From assembly GCA_015066625.1 (NCBI GenBank), contig SVOC01000004.1, positions 1 through 64,000 on the forward strand: a stretch of 64,000 bases of DNA, in the 5' to 3' direction. The DNA is from Oscillospiraceae bacterium. GTDB lineage: Bacteria > Bacillota > Clostridia > Oscillospirales > Acutalibacteraceae. The notes under the pieces were generated by a model, which did no database searches, was not told where the DNA came from, and saw nothing but the letters and a program-made list of their open reading frames with translations. Numbering within the stretch: the stretch's first letter is position 1; every line of letters starts with the position of its first letter. Shown piece after piece: positions 42,540-51,682 of the stretch. A program made the position numbers and the translations under genes.

Positions 42540-45500
42540 TTATTTGTAGTATTCAACTGCGGATTCAAAGAGTTTGAGGTCAAACTCACCGGGAACATTC
42601 TTATAAAGACCTGTTGCGGTTCTTTCAGAGTGACCCATCTTACCCAGAACTCTGCCGTCGGGTGATACGATACCTTCAATGGCGAAATCGGAGTTGTTGG
42701 GATTGAAGGCAATGTCATTTGTTGCGTTGCCGTTAAAGTCAACATACTGGGTGATAATCTGACCGTTTGCAGCAAGCTTTCTGATGAGAGCTTCGTCTGC
42801 AATGAAGCGGCCTTCACCGTGTGAAATGGGCACGGTGTAAATCTCGCCCTGCTTTGCCTTTGAAAGCCAGGGTGAATTATTGGAAACAAGCTTTGTGCGC
42901 ACAAGCTTTGACTGGTGTCTGCCGATGGTGTTGTATGTGAGAGTGGGGCAGGTTTCATCAGTGTCAATAATCTTGCCGTAGGGCACAAGACCAAGCTTGA
43001 TAAGTGCCTGGAAGCCGTTGCAGATACCCAGCATAAGACCGTCACGCTTTTCAAGAAGCTCTGTTACAGCCTGCTTGATTTCGGCATTGCGGAAGAATGC
43101 GGTAATGAATTTGCCTGAGCCGTCGGGCTCGTCGCCGCCTGAGAAGCCGCCGGGAACAAAGATAATCTGGCTTTCGCCAACCTTTTTTGCGAAATCCTCA
43201 ACTGACTTTGCAATGCTTGAAGCGGAAAGGTTGTTGATAACGAAAATCTCTGTTTCTGCGCCTGCTCTTTCTGCGTGCTTTGCAGAATCGTATTCGCAGT
43301 TTGTGCCGGGGAATACGGGAATGAGAACCTTGGGCTTTGCGGTTCTGATTGCGGGCTTTGCAAAGGTAGTTGCCTTGTAATCAAAGGTTTCAATCTTCTT
43401 TTCGGGCATTGCGATATTGCAGGAATAAATATCCTCAAGCTTATCCTCATAAACGGGAAGAAGCTTTGTAAAGTCAATGCTTTCTGCACCGAGAGTAATT
43501 GCTGCCTTATCTGTTGTGTAGCCGAGGAGTGTACCGCAATCGGTATCGTCGTTAAGCTCGATTACAAATGAACCGTATGAATAGCCGAAAATATCTGCAA
43601 GTGAAACATCCGCAAAATCAAAGCCGATGCCGTTACCCATTGCCATTTTAAGCACTGCTTCAGCAACACCGCCCATTGTGGGAGTGTAAATTGCGGCTGC
43701 CTTGCCTGCTGTTACGAGAGAATAAACCTCGTCGTAAACTTTGAGGAGCGATGCCGTATCGGGAAGATTATCGGCAGTATATTCGGGCTTGAGAATAACA
43801 ACTTTGTGGCCTGCTGCCTTGAATTCGGGTGATACGATGTTCTTGATATTTTCGGTTGTAACCGCAAATGAAACCAGGGTGGGAGGTACGTCAATATCCT
43901 CAAACGAACCGCTCATGGAGTCCTTGCCGCCGATGGCCGCAATCTTGAGATCCATCTGAGCCTTGAATGCACCGAGAAGTGCTGCAAGGGGCTTGCCCCA
44001 GCGCTTGCCGTCCTTCATGGGCTTCTCAAAGTATTCCTGGAAGGTGAGATAAACTTCCTTGAAGTCTGCACCTGCGGCAATAAGCTTTGAAACGGATTCA
44101 ATAACTGCAAGATATGCGCCGTGATAGGGGCTCTTTTCGGTGATGAAGGGATTGTAGCCCCATGACATCAGTGAGCAGGTTTCGGTATCCTGCTTTTCAA
44201 CGGCAATCTTGTGTACCATTGCCTGAATGGGAGTAAGCTGATTTTTGCCGCCGAAGGGCATAAGAACGGTGTTTGCACCGATTGTTGAGTCGAAACGTTC
44301 TGAAAGACCTCTCTTTGAGCAGATGTTAAGGTCGCCTGCAAGTGAGGTATACATATCGGTAAATGAACCGCTGATTTCTTTATCGTAGCCTTCAAGCTTT
44401 GCGGGTGCGATGTCAATATGCTTTTCGGCACCGTTTGAGTTAAGGAATTCACGGCTGATGTTACAGATTGCCTTGCCGTTCCAGTTCATAACAAGATAGG
44501 GCTTTTCCTTAACCTCGGCAACGATTGTTGCTTCAAGGTTTTCGCCTGTTGCAAGCTCAATGAATCTTGCGGCATCCTTTGCTTCAACAACAACAGCCAT
44601 TCTTTCCTGTGACTCTGAAATTGCAAGCTCTGTTCCGTCAAGACCTTCGTACTTCTTGGGAACAGCATTGAGGTTAATTTCAAGACCGTCTGCAAGCTCG
44701 CCGATAGCAACGGAAACACCGCCGGCACCGAAGTCGTTGCAGCGCTTGATAAGGCGTGATGCCTCTTTATTTCTGAACAGACGCTGAAGCTTTCTTTCTT
44801 CGGGTGCATTACCCTTCTGAACTTCTGCGCCGCAGTTTTCGAGTGATTTAAGGTTGTGTGATTTTGATGAACCGGTTGCACCGCCGCAGCCGTCACGACC
44901 TGTTCTTCCGCCGAGAAGGATAACAAGATCTCCGTCTTCAGGGCGTTCACGGCGTACATTTTCTTCGGGTGCAGCTGCGATAACAGCGCCGATTTCCATT
45001 CTCTTTGCAACGTATCCGGGGTGATAAAGCTCGTCAACAATACCTGTTGCAAGACCTATCTGGTTGCCGTATGAGCTGTAGCCTGCAGCAGCGGTTGTAA
45101 CGATTTTTCTCTGAGGAAGCTTGCCCTCAATTGTTTCGCTAACGGGCACGGTGGGGTCACCTGCACCTGTTACACGCATAGCTGCGTAAACATAGCTTCT
45201 GCCTGAGAGGGGGTCACGGATTGCACCGCCGATACAGGTTGCGGCACCGCCGAAGGGCTCGATTTCTGTGGGATGGTTGTGGGTTTCATTCTTGAAGAGA
45301 AGAAGCCATTTCTGATTTTCGCCGCCGATTTCAACGTCAATCTTAACGGTACAAGCGTTGATTTCTTCGCTTTCGTCAAGCTTGGGAAGAAGACCCTGAG
45401 CTTTGAGATATCTTGCGGCAATTGTGCCGATATCCATAAGGTTAACGGGCTTTGTTCTGTTGCAAGCCTTTCTTGCGGCAATGTATTCGTCATATGCCTT

Positions 45501-46226
45501 CTGAAGAAGCTCGTCCTCAAATTTAACGGAGTCAATGTTTGTGAGGAAGGTTGTGTGGCGGCAGTGGTCTGACCAGTATGTATCAATCATTCTGATTTCG
45601 GTGATTGTGGGGTCTCTCTGCTCGCTGAGGAAATATTTCTGGCAGAATTTAATATCGTCAAGGTCCATTGCAAGGCCGTAATCCGCAACAAACTGTGCAA
45701 GACCTGCCTCGTCAAGACCGATGAAACCATCAAGAGTTGCAACGGTTTCGGGAATTACATATTCGGTAACAAGGGTTTCGTATGCTTCAAGAGAAGCCTC
45801 TCTTGCTTCAACGGGGTTGATTACATACTTCTTAATCTGCTCGAATTCGTCATCGCTGATATTTCCGTAAAGGCAGTAAACCTTTGCGCTCCTTACGAGG
45901 GGTCTTTCACCCTTTGATATAATCTGAATGCACTCTGCGCAGGAATTTGCTCTCTGGTCAAACTGACCGGGAAGAAATTCAACGGCAAAAAGCCTGTCAC
46001 ATTCAAGATTGGGAGTCTCGGTGATATCATCAAGCTGAGGCTCTGAAAGAACGGTGCCCTTTGAATACTCAAAAAGCTCCTTTTCGATGTTTTCAATGTC
46101 ATAGCGGTTGAGGACTCTTATTTTTTCAAGCCCTGCAATGCCGAGAAGTGAAACAAGCTCGTTTTTCAATGAGCGTGCCTCGTTATCAAGACCTGCTTTC
46201 TTTTCAACGTATGCTCTGTATACCAT
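42540..46226 (-). CDS. purL: Phosphoribosylformylglycinamidine synthase, single chain
   Basis: Fourth step of purine synthesis: FGAR + Gln + ATP to FGAM. At 1,228 residues it is the large single-chain form, common in Clostridia, with N-terminal linker, synthetase halves (AIRS-like repeats, e.g. FKNETHNHPTEIEPFGGAAT and the GGTGRDGCGGAT loop) and a C-terminal glutaminase domain whose nucleophile Cys is intact in LGICNGFQAL. The ATG at 46226 follows GGAGG lying inside the end of purD; a TTG three codons upstream is less suitable. It is the last gene of the purine operon. Confidence 0.96.
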   Translation of the reverse strand: MVYRAYVEKKAGLDNEARSLKNELVSLLGIAGLEKIRVLNRYDIENIEKELFEYSKGTVLSEPQLDDITETPNLECDRLFAVEFLPGQFDQRANSCAECIQIISKGERPLVRSAKVYCLYGNISDDEFEQIKKYVINPVEAREASLEAYETLVTEYVIPETVATLDGFIGLDEAGLAQFVADYGLAMDLDDIKFCQKYFLSEQRDPTITEIRMIDTYWSDHCRHTTFLTNIDSVKFEDELLQKAYDEYIAARKACNRTKPVNLMDIGTIAARYLKAQGLLPKLDESEEINACTVKIDVEIGGENQKWLLLFKNETHNHPTEIEPFGGAATCIGGAIRDPLSGRSYVYAAMRVTGAGDPTVPVSETIEGKLPQRKIVTTAAAGYSSYGNQIGLATGIVDELYHPGYVAKRMEIGAVIAAAPEENVRRERPEDGDLVILLGGRTGRDGCGGATGSSKSHNLKSLENCGAEVQKGNAPEERKLQRLFRNKEASRLIKRCNDFGAGGVSVAIGELADGLEINLNAVPKKYEGLDGTELAISESQERMAVVVEAKDAARFIELATGENLEATIVAEVKEKPYLVMNWNGKAICNISREFLNSNGAEKHIDIAPAKLEGYDKEISGSFTDMYTSLAGDLNICSKRGLSERFDSTIGANTVLMPFGGKNQLTPIQAMVHKIAVEKQDTETCSLMSWGYNPFITEKSPYHGAYLAVIESVSKLIAAGADFKEVYLTFQEYFEKPMKDGKRWGKPLAALLGAFKAQMDLKIAAIGGKDSMSGSFEDIDVPPTLVSFAVTTENIKNIVSPEFKAAGHKVVILKPEYTADNLPDTASLLKVYDEVYSLVTAGKAAAIYTPTMGGVAEAVLKMAMGNGIGFDFADVSLADIFGYSYGSFVIELNDDTDCGTLLGYTTDKAAITLGAESIDFTKLLPVYEDKLEDIYSCNIAMPEKKIETFDYKATTFAKPAIRTAKPKVLIPVFPGTNCEYDSAKHAERAGAETEIFVINNLSASSIAKSVEDFAKKVGESQIIFVPGGFSGGDEPDGSGKFITAFFRNAEIKQAVTELLEKRDGLMLGICNGFQALIKLGLVPYGKIIDTDETCPTLTYNTIGRHQSKLVRTKLVSNNSPWLSKAKQGEIYTVPISHGEGRFIADEALIRKLAANGQIITQYVDFNGNATNDIAFNPNNSDFAIEGIVSPDGRVLGKMGHSERTATGLYKNVPGEFDLKLFESAVEYYK

Positions 46227-46231
46227 ATAAA

Positions 46232-47485
46232 TCAAACCTCCAAGGCTTTTTTGCCGATATCGTGTCTGTAATAAGCGTTTTCAAAGCTGACTGTTTTAAC
46301 GGTTTCGTATGCTTTGGCAACTGCTGCTTCAAGGGTATCTGCGGTTTCGGTAACGCCCAGCACTCTGCCGCCTGCGGTGAGGAGCTTGCCGCCGTCAAGC
46401 TTTGCGCCTGCAATGTAAATGTTTTTGTCTGCGGGCATTGTGATTTCGAAGCCCGATGCATATTTGAGAGGATAACCGTCGGATGCCATAACAACACAGC
46501 AGGCGTGCTTATCGCTGAATTTAACCTGCTCTGCCGTAAGTGTGCCTGCGGCAACGCTCTTCATTATTTCAAAAAGGTCACTTTCAAGGAGAGGAAGAAC
46601 AACCTGAGTTTCGGGGTCGCCGAAACGGCAGTTATACTCAATAACCTTAGGACCGTTTTTGGTTATCATAAGTCCGAAGTACAGGCAGCCCTTGAAGGTT
46701 CTGCCTTCGGTATTCATTGCGTTGATTGTGGGAAGGAAGATTTCATTCATACATCTTTCTGCCACATCGGGGGTGTAGTAAGGGTTGGGAGCAACGGTAC
46801 CCATACCGCCGGTGTTAAGACCCTCATCGTTATCCTTTGCACGCTTGTGGTCCATTGATGAAATCATGGGAACAACGGTTTTGCCGTCTGTGAATGAAAG
46901 AACGGAAACCTCGGGGCCTTCAAGGAATTCTTCAATAACAATCTGATTGCCGCTTTCACCGAACTGCTTGTCCTGCATAATGGAAACAACCGCATCCTTT
47001 GCTTCATCACGGGTCATTGCGATGATAACGCCCTTGCCCAGTGCAAGACCGTCAGCCTTGATAACCGTGGGAATGGGAGCAGTTTCGATGTAAGCCAATG
47101 CTTTTTCCGCATCGTCAAACACTTCGTAAGCCGCTGTGGGGATGTTGTATTTTTTCATAAGGTTTTTTGAGAAAACCTTGCTGCCTTCGATTATTGCCGC
47201 CTTCTTTTCGGGGCCGAAGCAGGGAATGCCGAGCTTTGAAAGCTCGTCAACCGCACCGAGAACAAGAGGGTCGTCGGGAGCAACAACCGCAAAGCCGATG
47301 TCGTTATTCTTTGCAAAATCAACGATTGCGGGAATATCCTTTGCACCGATGGCAACACATTCGGCGTCAGCCGCAATGCCGCCGTTACCGGGCAGTGCAT
47401 AAATCTTTTCGATTTCTTTGCTTTCTTTAAGCTTTTTAATGATGGCGTGCTCTCTTCCGCCGCCGCCAACAACAAGAACCTTCAT
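46232..47485 (-). CDS. purD: Phosphoribosylamine-glycine ligase
   Basis: GAR synthetase of 417 residues, second step of purine synthesis. ATP-grasp fold: KVLVVGGGGREHAI at the N-terminus, the ATP-binding VIKADGLALGKGVI (about 138-151), NTGGMGTVAPNP, and VIEYNCRFGDPE for metal binding. Length is standard. The stop is 5 bases before the purL start and contains its ribosome site. A repeat lies between purN and purD. Confidence 0.96.
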   Translation of the reverse strand: MKVLVVGGGGREHAIIKKLKESKEIEKIYALPGNGGIAADAECVAIGAKDIPAIVDFAKNNDIGFAVVAPDDPLVLGAVDELSKLGIPCFGPEKKAAIIEGSKVFSKNLMKKYNIPTAAYEVFDDAEKALAYIETAPIPTVIKADGLALGKGVIIAMTRDEAKDAVVSIMQDKQFGESGNQIVIEEFLEGPEVSVLSFTDGKTVVPMISSMDHKRAKDNDEGLNTGGMGTVAPNPYYTPDVAERCMNEIFLPTINAMNTEGRTFKGCLYFGLMITKNGPKVIEYNCRFGDPETQVVLPLLESDLFEIMKSVAAGTLTAEQVKFSDKHACCVVMASDGYPLKYASGFEITMPADKNIYIAGAKLDGGKLLTAGGRVLGVTETADTLEAAVAKAYETVKTVSFENAYYRHDIGKKALEV

Positions 47486-47502
47486 ATTATCCTCCGTTTA
47501 AT

Positions 47503-47619
47503 AATTCGTAATTATGAATGCGCAATGCGTAATTAAAGGATAGGCTCCGCCTGTGACCGATTATATAACGGGTACGGGTGAAACCCGTCCTTAATTACGC
47601 ATTACGAATTACGAATTAG
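47503..47619 (-). repeat. MITE-like inverted repeat, copy 1
   Basis: About 117 bases with 30-base imperfect inverted ends (AATTCGTAAT..GCGTAATTAA and its complement) and a centre containing ATAACGGGTACGGGTGAAAC. No coding capacity. The right end overlaps the 3' end of purN and supplies its stop. Copy 2 at 48235 carries the same core in the opposite orientation. Confidence 0.7.
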
Positions 47620-48208
47620 AAATTATTTCCTTACATATTTTTTCCGCAGAAAGGGGAAGAATTTTCCATTCAGCCTGCTCCATAACTCTTTTCTGCAGAG
47701 TTTCGGGGGTATCGTCAGGCTCTATGTCAACGGCTTTCTGCATAATGATGCGTCCGCCGTCGGGAATTTCATTAACAAAGTGAACCGTTGCACCCGTCAC
47801 CTTGACACCGTAGCCCAGTGCCGCCTCGTGAACGCGCAGACCGTAGAAGCCTTCGCCGCAGAACGAGGGGATAAGTGACGGATGAACGTTGATTATTCTG
47901 TCTTTATAGTGGTTTGTGAATCTTTCGGAGAGAATGCTCATAAAGCCTGCAAGAACAATAAGGTCAATGCCGTCACCGTCAAGCAGCTCAATGAGCCGGC
48001 CCTCAAAATCGGGGGTTTCCTTTTTGAGAACGGTTTCGGTTTTTATGCCTGCCTTTGCGGCTCTTTCAAGGGCATATGCTCCTGCCTTGTTGGAAATAAC
48101 AAGGGTGATTTCGCCGCTGCTGATAATCCCTGATGCCTGAGCATCAATCAGTGCCTGCAGATTTGTTCCGCCGCCCGAAACGAGAACGGCAATACGGGCT
48201 TTATTCAT
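47609..48208 (-). CDS. purN: Phosphoribosylglycinamide formyltransferase
   Basis: Folate-dependent GAR transformylase of 199 residues, third step of purine synthesis. Signature regions: IAVLVSGGGTNLQALID at the N-terminus, the catalytic NVHPSLIPSF (Asn-x-His; about 105-114), and GYGVKVTGATVHFVNE with the second His and downstream DGG. The ATG at 48208 follows GGAG; the open frame continuing upstream lies in repeat copy 2. The final residues and stop are inside repeat copy 1, so the original C-terminus has been altered by a residue or two. Confidence 0.95.
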   Translation of the reverse strand: MNKARIAVLVSGGGTNLQALIDAQASGIISSGEITLVISNKAGAYALERAAKAGIKTETVLKKETPDFEGRLIELLDGDGIDLIVLAGFMSILSERFTNHYKDRIINVHPSLIPSFCGEGFYGLRVHEAALGYGVKVTGATVHFVNEIPDGGRIIMQKAVDIEPDDTPETLQKRVMEQAEWKILPLSAEKICKEIISNS

Positions 48209-48234
48209 AGTTTTCACTCCGTTCAAACTTTCTG

Positions 48235-48355
48235 ATGCGTAATTATGAATGCATAATTCGCAATTAAGGACAGGTTTCACCCGTACCCGTTATAATTGGG
48301 TGTGGGCAACGCCCACCCTACATTACGCATTACGAATTACTAATTGCGAATTGTT
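48235..48355 (+). repeat. MITE-like inverted repeat, copy 2
   Basis: About 120 bases with TAATTCGCAATTA-type inverted ends and the core GTTTCACCCGTACCCGTTAT, the reverse complement of the copy 1 core. It lies between purM and purN, so the two copies flank purN head to head. Confidence 0.7.
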
Positions 48356-48362
48356 ATTTGCC

Positions 48363-49403
48363 TCAGCAAATAACAACCTTATCTTCTGACTTGATGATTT
48401 CGCCGATGATGTAAGCATCCTCACCGTTTGCTTTGAGGACTTCGATTGCCTTTTCAGCATCTTCCTTGGCAACAACAATGCTCATACCTACGCCCATATT
48501 GAAGGTGTTGAACATATCTCTTTCGGGAATGTTGCCTGTCTTTGCAATAAGGTCGAAGATGGGAAGGATTCTGAGGGCTGATTTATCAATCTTTGCACCG
48601 AAGCCGTCGGGAATGCTTCTGGGAATATTCTCATAGAAGCCGCCGCCTGTGATGTGTGAAACAGCCTTTACGGTTACTTCCTCAAAGAGAGCAAGCATGG
48701 GCTTAACGTAAATCTTTGTGGGAGTAAGAAGAGTTTCACCTACGGATTTGCCGCCGAGCTCTGCAACGGGAATTTTGATATCCGCATTGTCAACATCAAA
48801 CACCTTGCGTACAAGCGAGAAGCCGTTTGAGTGAACGCCGCTTGAAGGAAGAGCGATAACAACGTCGCCTTCCGTCATCTTTGTGTTGTCAAGAACCTTA
48901 TCCTTATCAACAACGCCTACGCAGAAGCCTGCAAGGTCGTATTCGTCAACGGGATAGAAGCCGGGCATTTCTGCGGTTTCACCGCCGATAAGAGCAGCAT
49001 TTGACTGAACACAGCCTTCTGCAATACCGGATACGATTTCCGCAATTCTTTCGGGAACGTTCTTGCCACAGGCAATATAGTCAAGGAAAAGCAGGGGCTT
49101 TGCGCCGCAGCAGATAATGTCGTTTGCACACATTGCAACGCAGTCAATGCCTACTGTATCGTGCTTGTCCATGATGAAGGCAAGCTTTAATTTTGTACCG
49201 ACGCCGTCAGTACCGCTGACGAGAACGGGTTTTGAGATGCCTGTAAGGTCAAGCTCAAAAAGACCGCCGAAGCCGCCTATATCGCTCATTGCGCCTGCGG
49301 TGAGGGTTCTTTTGATGTGGGTTTTCATAAGTTCAACTGCTTTGTAGCCCGCGGTAATATCAACGCCGGCTGCTGCATAACTTTCGCTGAAGCTTTTTTC
49401 CAT
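48363..49403 (-). CDS. purM: Phosphoribosylformylglycinamidine cyclo-ligase
   Basis: AIR synthetase of 346 residues, fifth step of purine synthesis. Conserved segments: [14 protein letters not shown] (ATP binding), [33 protein letters not shown], and [13 protein letters not shown]. Length is standard. A GGAGGAA site precedes the ATG. It sits third in the purE-purF-purM-purN-purD-purL operon. Confidence 0.96.
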   Translation of the reverse strand: MEKSFSESYAAAGVDITAGYKAVELMKTHIKRTLTAGAMSDIGGFGGLFELDLTGISKPVLVSGTDGVGTKLKLAFIMDKHDTVGIDCVAMCANDIICCGAKPLLFLDYIACGKNVPERIAEIVSGIAEGCVQSNAALIGGETAEMPGFYPVDEYDLAGFCVGVVDKDKVLDNTKMTEGDVVIALPSSGVHSNGFSLVRKVFDVDNADIKIPVAELGGKSVGETLLTPTKIYVKPMLALFEEVTVKAVSHITGGGFYENIPRSIPDGFGAKIDKSALRILPIFDLIAKTGNIPERDMFNTFNMGVGMSIVVAKEDAEKAIEVLKANGEDAYIIGEIIKSEDKVVIC

Positions 49404-49464
49404 GATTTATTCCTCCTGTGAAATTCACATATTTTATAAAATCGTGTACGGGTCAGCCCCGTTA

Positions 49465-50889
49465 TTATCCTTTTCCGTTCCAGCAATAGGTGCACACGCA
49501 GTCTGCGGGCAGACCGATTGCTTCAATAAGACCTTCAATGCTCTGATAAGCAAGGGTTGTGAGCTTAAGCTCCTTGCAGATGATTTCACGAAGCTTCTTG
49601 CCTCTTTCGGTTGAAGCGTCGCAGTATTCATCAATATATTTATCGCCCTCTTTGCCTTCAAGGTCGTGAATAACGCGGCGTGCAATAAGGTCATCGTCGG
49701 AAGTGTTGCGTGAGAAATTAAGGTATTTGCAGCCGTACATAATGGGCGGGCAGGCGGAGCGCATATGCACTTCCTTTGCACCGTGGCTGTAAAGGAAATC
49801 AACCGTTTCCCTGAGCTGTGTGCCTCTTACGATGCTGTCGTCAACAAACAGCAGGCTCTTGCCCTGAATAAGGTCGTGTACGGGCACCATCTTCATCTTG
49901 GCAACCCTGTTTCTCTCACTCTGACTTGTGGGCATAAAGCTTCTGGGCCAGGTGGGAGTATATTTGATGAAGGGTCTTGCAAAGGGAATTCCGCTGGCGT
50001 TTGCATATCCGATTGCATGGGGTGTGCCTGAATCGGGCACACCGCTGACGGAATCGATTCCGTCGCAAAGTCCGTTTTCTTTATCGTATCTTGCCATAAC
50101 CGCACCGTTGCGGTTTCTCATAACCTCAACGCTGATTCCTTCGTAGCAGGCGGTGGGATAACCGTAATAGCTCCAGAGGAATGCACAGATTTTCATTTTT
50201 TTCTGAGGCTCGGCAAGTGTGTGCACTCTGTCGTGGTATATTCTTACGATTTCCGCAGGACCAAGCTCCTTGACGAATTCGTAATCCAGCTTTTCAAAAG
50301 CGAACGATTCGAAAGAAACGCAGTATCCGCAATCGTCCTTACCGATAAGAATGGGCAGCCTGCCTACCTTATCTCTTGCGGCGATAATGCTTCCGTCTTC
50401 AAGCAGAATAAGCAGTGAAAGTGAGCCGTCAATCTTTTCCTGAGCAAAGCGAATGCCGTCAACAAAATTATCCTTCTGGTTGATAAGTGCGGCAACAAGC
50501 TCGGTTGCGTTGATTTTGCCCGAAGTCATTGTTGTGAAATGTCCGCCGCCCACAGAAAGGAATTCATCAATAAGCTCATCGGCATTGTTGATGCAGCCGA
50601 TAGTGGTTATTGCATAAACCCCCAGATTTGAGCGGATAAGAATGGGCTGAGGATCGCTGTCGCTTATGCAACCGATGCAGGCGTTACCGTGCATTTCGTC
50701 GCCGATACCTGCAAACTTTGTGCGGAAAGGTGAATTTTCGATATTGTGAATATCTCTCTGAAATCCCTTTTCTTTATCGACTGCTGCCATACCGCCTCTG
50801 CGAGTGCCGAGGTGTGAATGATAGTCAACACCGAAAAAAACGTCCAGAACAACATCTCTTGACGATGTTGCACCGAAAAATCCTCCCAT
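49465..50889 (-). CDS. purF: PurF-like amidophosphoribosyltransferase lacking the N-terminal Cys
   Basis: Homologue of glutamine PRPP amidotransferase, 474 residues. The Ntn-type glutaminase domain (1-230) starts MGGFFGATSSRD where active enzymes have Cys-Gly-(I/V)-Phe-Gly after processing, so the catalytic Cys is Gly. Other parts are kept: LGTRRGGMA, IGCINNADEL, SVGGGHFTTM. The phosphoribosyltransferase domain has the PRPP loop LLFVDDSIVRGTQL (about 345-358). The C-terminus is Cys-rich (CVCTYCWNGKG), possibly Fe-S ligands. GGAGG lies before the ATG and no upstream in-frame Cys start exists. It may use free ammonia or an ammonia donor subunit. I recall similar GGFFG homologues in other anaerobes, so this may be a subfamily. 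Confidence 0.85.
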   Translation of the reverse strand: MGGFFGATSSRDVVLDVFFGVDYHSHLGTRRGGMAAVDKEKGFQRDIHNIENSPFRTKFAGIGDEMHGNACIGCISDSDPQPILIRSNLGVYAITTIGCINNADELIDEFLSVGGGHFTTMTSGKINATELVAALINQKDNFVDGIRFAQEKIDGSLSLLILLEDGSIIAARDKVGRLPILIGKDDCGYCVSFESFAFEKLDYEFVKELGPAEIVRIYHDRVHTLAEPQKKMKICAFLWSYYGYPTACYEGISVEVMRNRNGAVMARYDKENGLCDGIDSVSGVPDSGTPHAIGYANASGIPFARPFIKYTPTWPRSFMPTSQSERNRVAKMKMVPVHDLIQGKSLLFVDDSIVRGTQLRETVDFLYSHGAKEVHMRSACPPIMYGCKYLNFSRNTSDDDLIARRVIHDLEGKEGDKYIDEYCDASTERGKKLREIICKELKLTTLAYQSIEGLIEAIGLPADCVCTYCWNGKG

Positions 50890-50905
50890 AGAAAACCTCC
50901 GTGTT

Positions 50906-50942
50906 TTAAGTGCAAAGTTTAAAGTTCAAAGTGCAAAGTGAA
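50906..50942. repeat. Short AAAGTNNAAAGT tandem repeat
   Basis: AAGTGCAAAGTTTAAAG and TTCAAAGTGCAAAGTG: units of 7-8 bases repeated between purE and purF. No gene. The operon runs through it. Confidence 0.55.
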
Positions 50943-50959
50943 GGGTCGCCTCGCATCTT

Positions 50960-51454
50960 TTACTTATTGTATTTTTCTTCGATTTTTCTGTTTGCAGCAA
51001 GCACCTTTTCGGTTGCTGCTGCTCTTGCGGCTGAAAGTTTTTCAGCAAGGCTGTCGTCTGAAACCGCAAGAATCTGTATGCATAACAAAGCGGCATTAAC
51101 CGCGCCGTCGATTGCAACCGTAGCAACAGGAATGCCTGCGGGCATCTGCACGGTTGAAAGAAGGGCGTCCATGCCGTCAAGAGTTGATGATTTTACGGGT
51201 ATACCGATAACGGGGAGAGTTGTGTTGGCTGCGATTGCACCTGCAAGATGAGCTGCCTTGCCTGCAGCGGCAATGATTGCACCGAAGCCGTTTGCCTTTG
51301 CATTCTGTGCAAAGCTCTTTGACTGCTCGGGTGTTCTGTGTGCAGAAAAAACGTGAACCTCACAGGGTACACCGTATTCGTCAAGAGTATTGATTGCTTT
51401 TTCAACAACAGGCAGGTCGCTGTCACTGCCCATAATAATTCCAACCTTTTTCAT
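50960..51454 (-). CDS. purE: N5-CAIR mutase / AIR carboxylase
   Basis: PurE of 164 residues, sixth step of purine synthesis. Motifs: [13 protein letters not shown] (1-20 region), SAHRTPE with the catalytic His, [15 protein letters not shown], and [18 protein letters not shown]. No purK follows, so it may act as a class II enzyme or use purK elsewhere. The ATG at 51454 follows AAAGGAGG. It is the promoter-proximal gene of the purine operon; purC, purB, purH and purK are not in this window. Confidence 0.95.
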   Translation of the reverse strand: MKKVGIIMGSDSDLPVVEKAINTLDEYGVPCEVHVFSAHRTPEQSKSFAQNAKANGFGAIIAAAGKAAHLAGAIAANTTLPVIGIPVKSSTLDGMDALLSTVQMPAGIPVATVAIDGAVNAALLCIQILAVSDDSLAEKLSAARAAATEKVLAANRKIEEKYNK

Positions 51455-51484
51455 TATGGATTCCTCCTTTTCGTAGCTTTCATA

Positions 51485-51514
51485 ATTATACAATATAATA
51501 CATATATAATGCAA
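51485..51514 (-). promoter_or_regulatory. SigA promoter of purine operon
   Basis: On the minus strand TTGCAT, 18-base spacer, TATAAT, about 30 bases before the purE ATG. The leader is too short for a purine riboswitch and I see no PurR box. Confidence 0.7.
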
Positions 51515-51596
51515 GAGGGCGGAACATAAAAAATGATGAAAATTTACACCTTTTTTTGTATGTTGCACCAAAAGAAAAAACTATTGGTAATTAGTG

Positions 51597-51626
51597 TTGA
51601 CAAACTTTGTTTTGCCGTGGTAAAAT
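51597..51626 (+). promoter_or_regulatory. SigA promoter of mntP
   Basis: TTGACA, 18-base spacer, TAAAAT, 56 bases before the mntP ATG; divergent from the purine operon. Confidence 0.75.
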
Positions 51627-51637
51627 GGTCAAAACCC

Positions 51638-51664
51638 CGGATACGCACAGTATCCGCTTTTTTT
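51638..51664 (+). terminator. Terminator-like hairpin in mntP leader
   Basis: CGGATAC-GCACA-GTATCCG followed by CTTTTTTTT, beginning about 5 bases after the predicted transcription start and ending before AAAGGAGC. The leader is too short for the Mn-sensing yybP-ykoY aptamer, so its role is unclear. Confidence 0.6.
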
Positions 51665-51682
51665 ATGTGAAAGGAGCAAAAA

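Noticed and set aside
48209-48280. 24-residue N-terminal extension of PurN
   Set aside because: It is encoded by the inverted repeat; the ATG at 48208 has its own GGAG site and matches the normal PurN start.
51455-51571. Upstream extension of PurE with a hydrophobic segment
   Set aside because: It covers the purine-operon promoter and ribosome site; PurE proteins start at [10 protein letters not shown].
51655-51682. yybP-ykoY manganese riboswitch before mntP
   Set aside because: The leader is only about 50 bases and lacks the conserved aptamer segments; only a simple hairpin is present.
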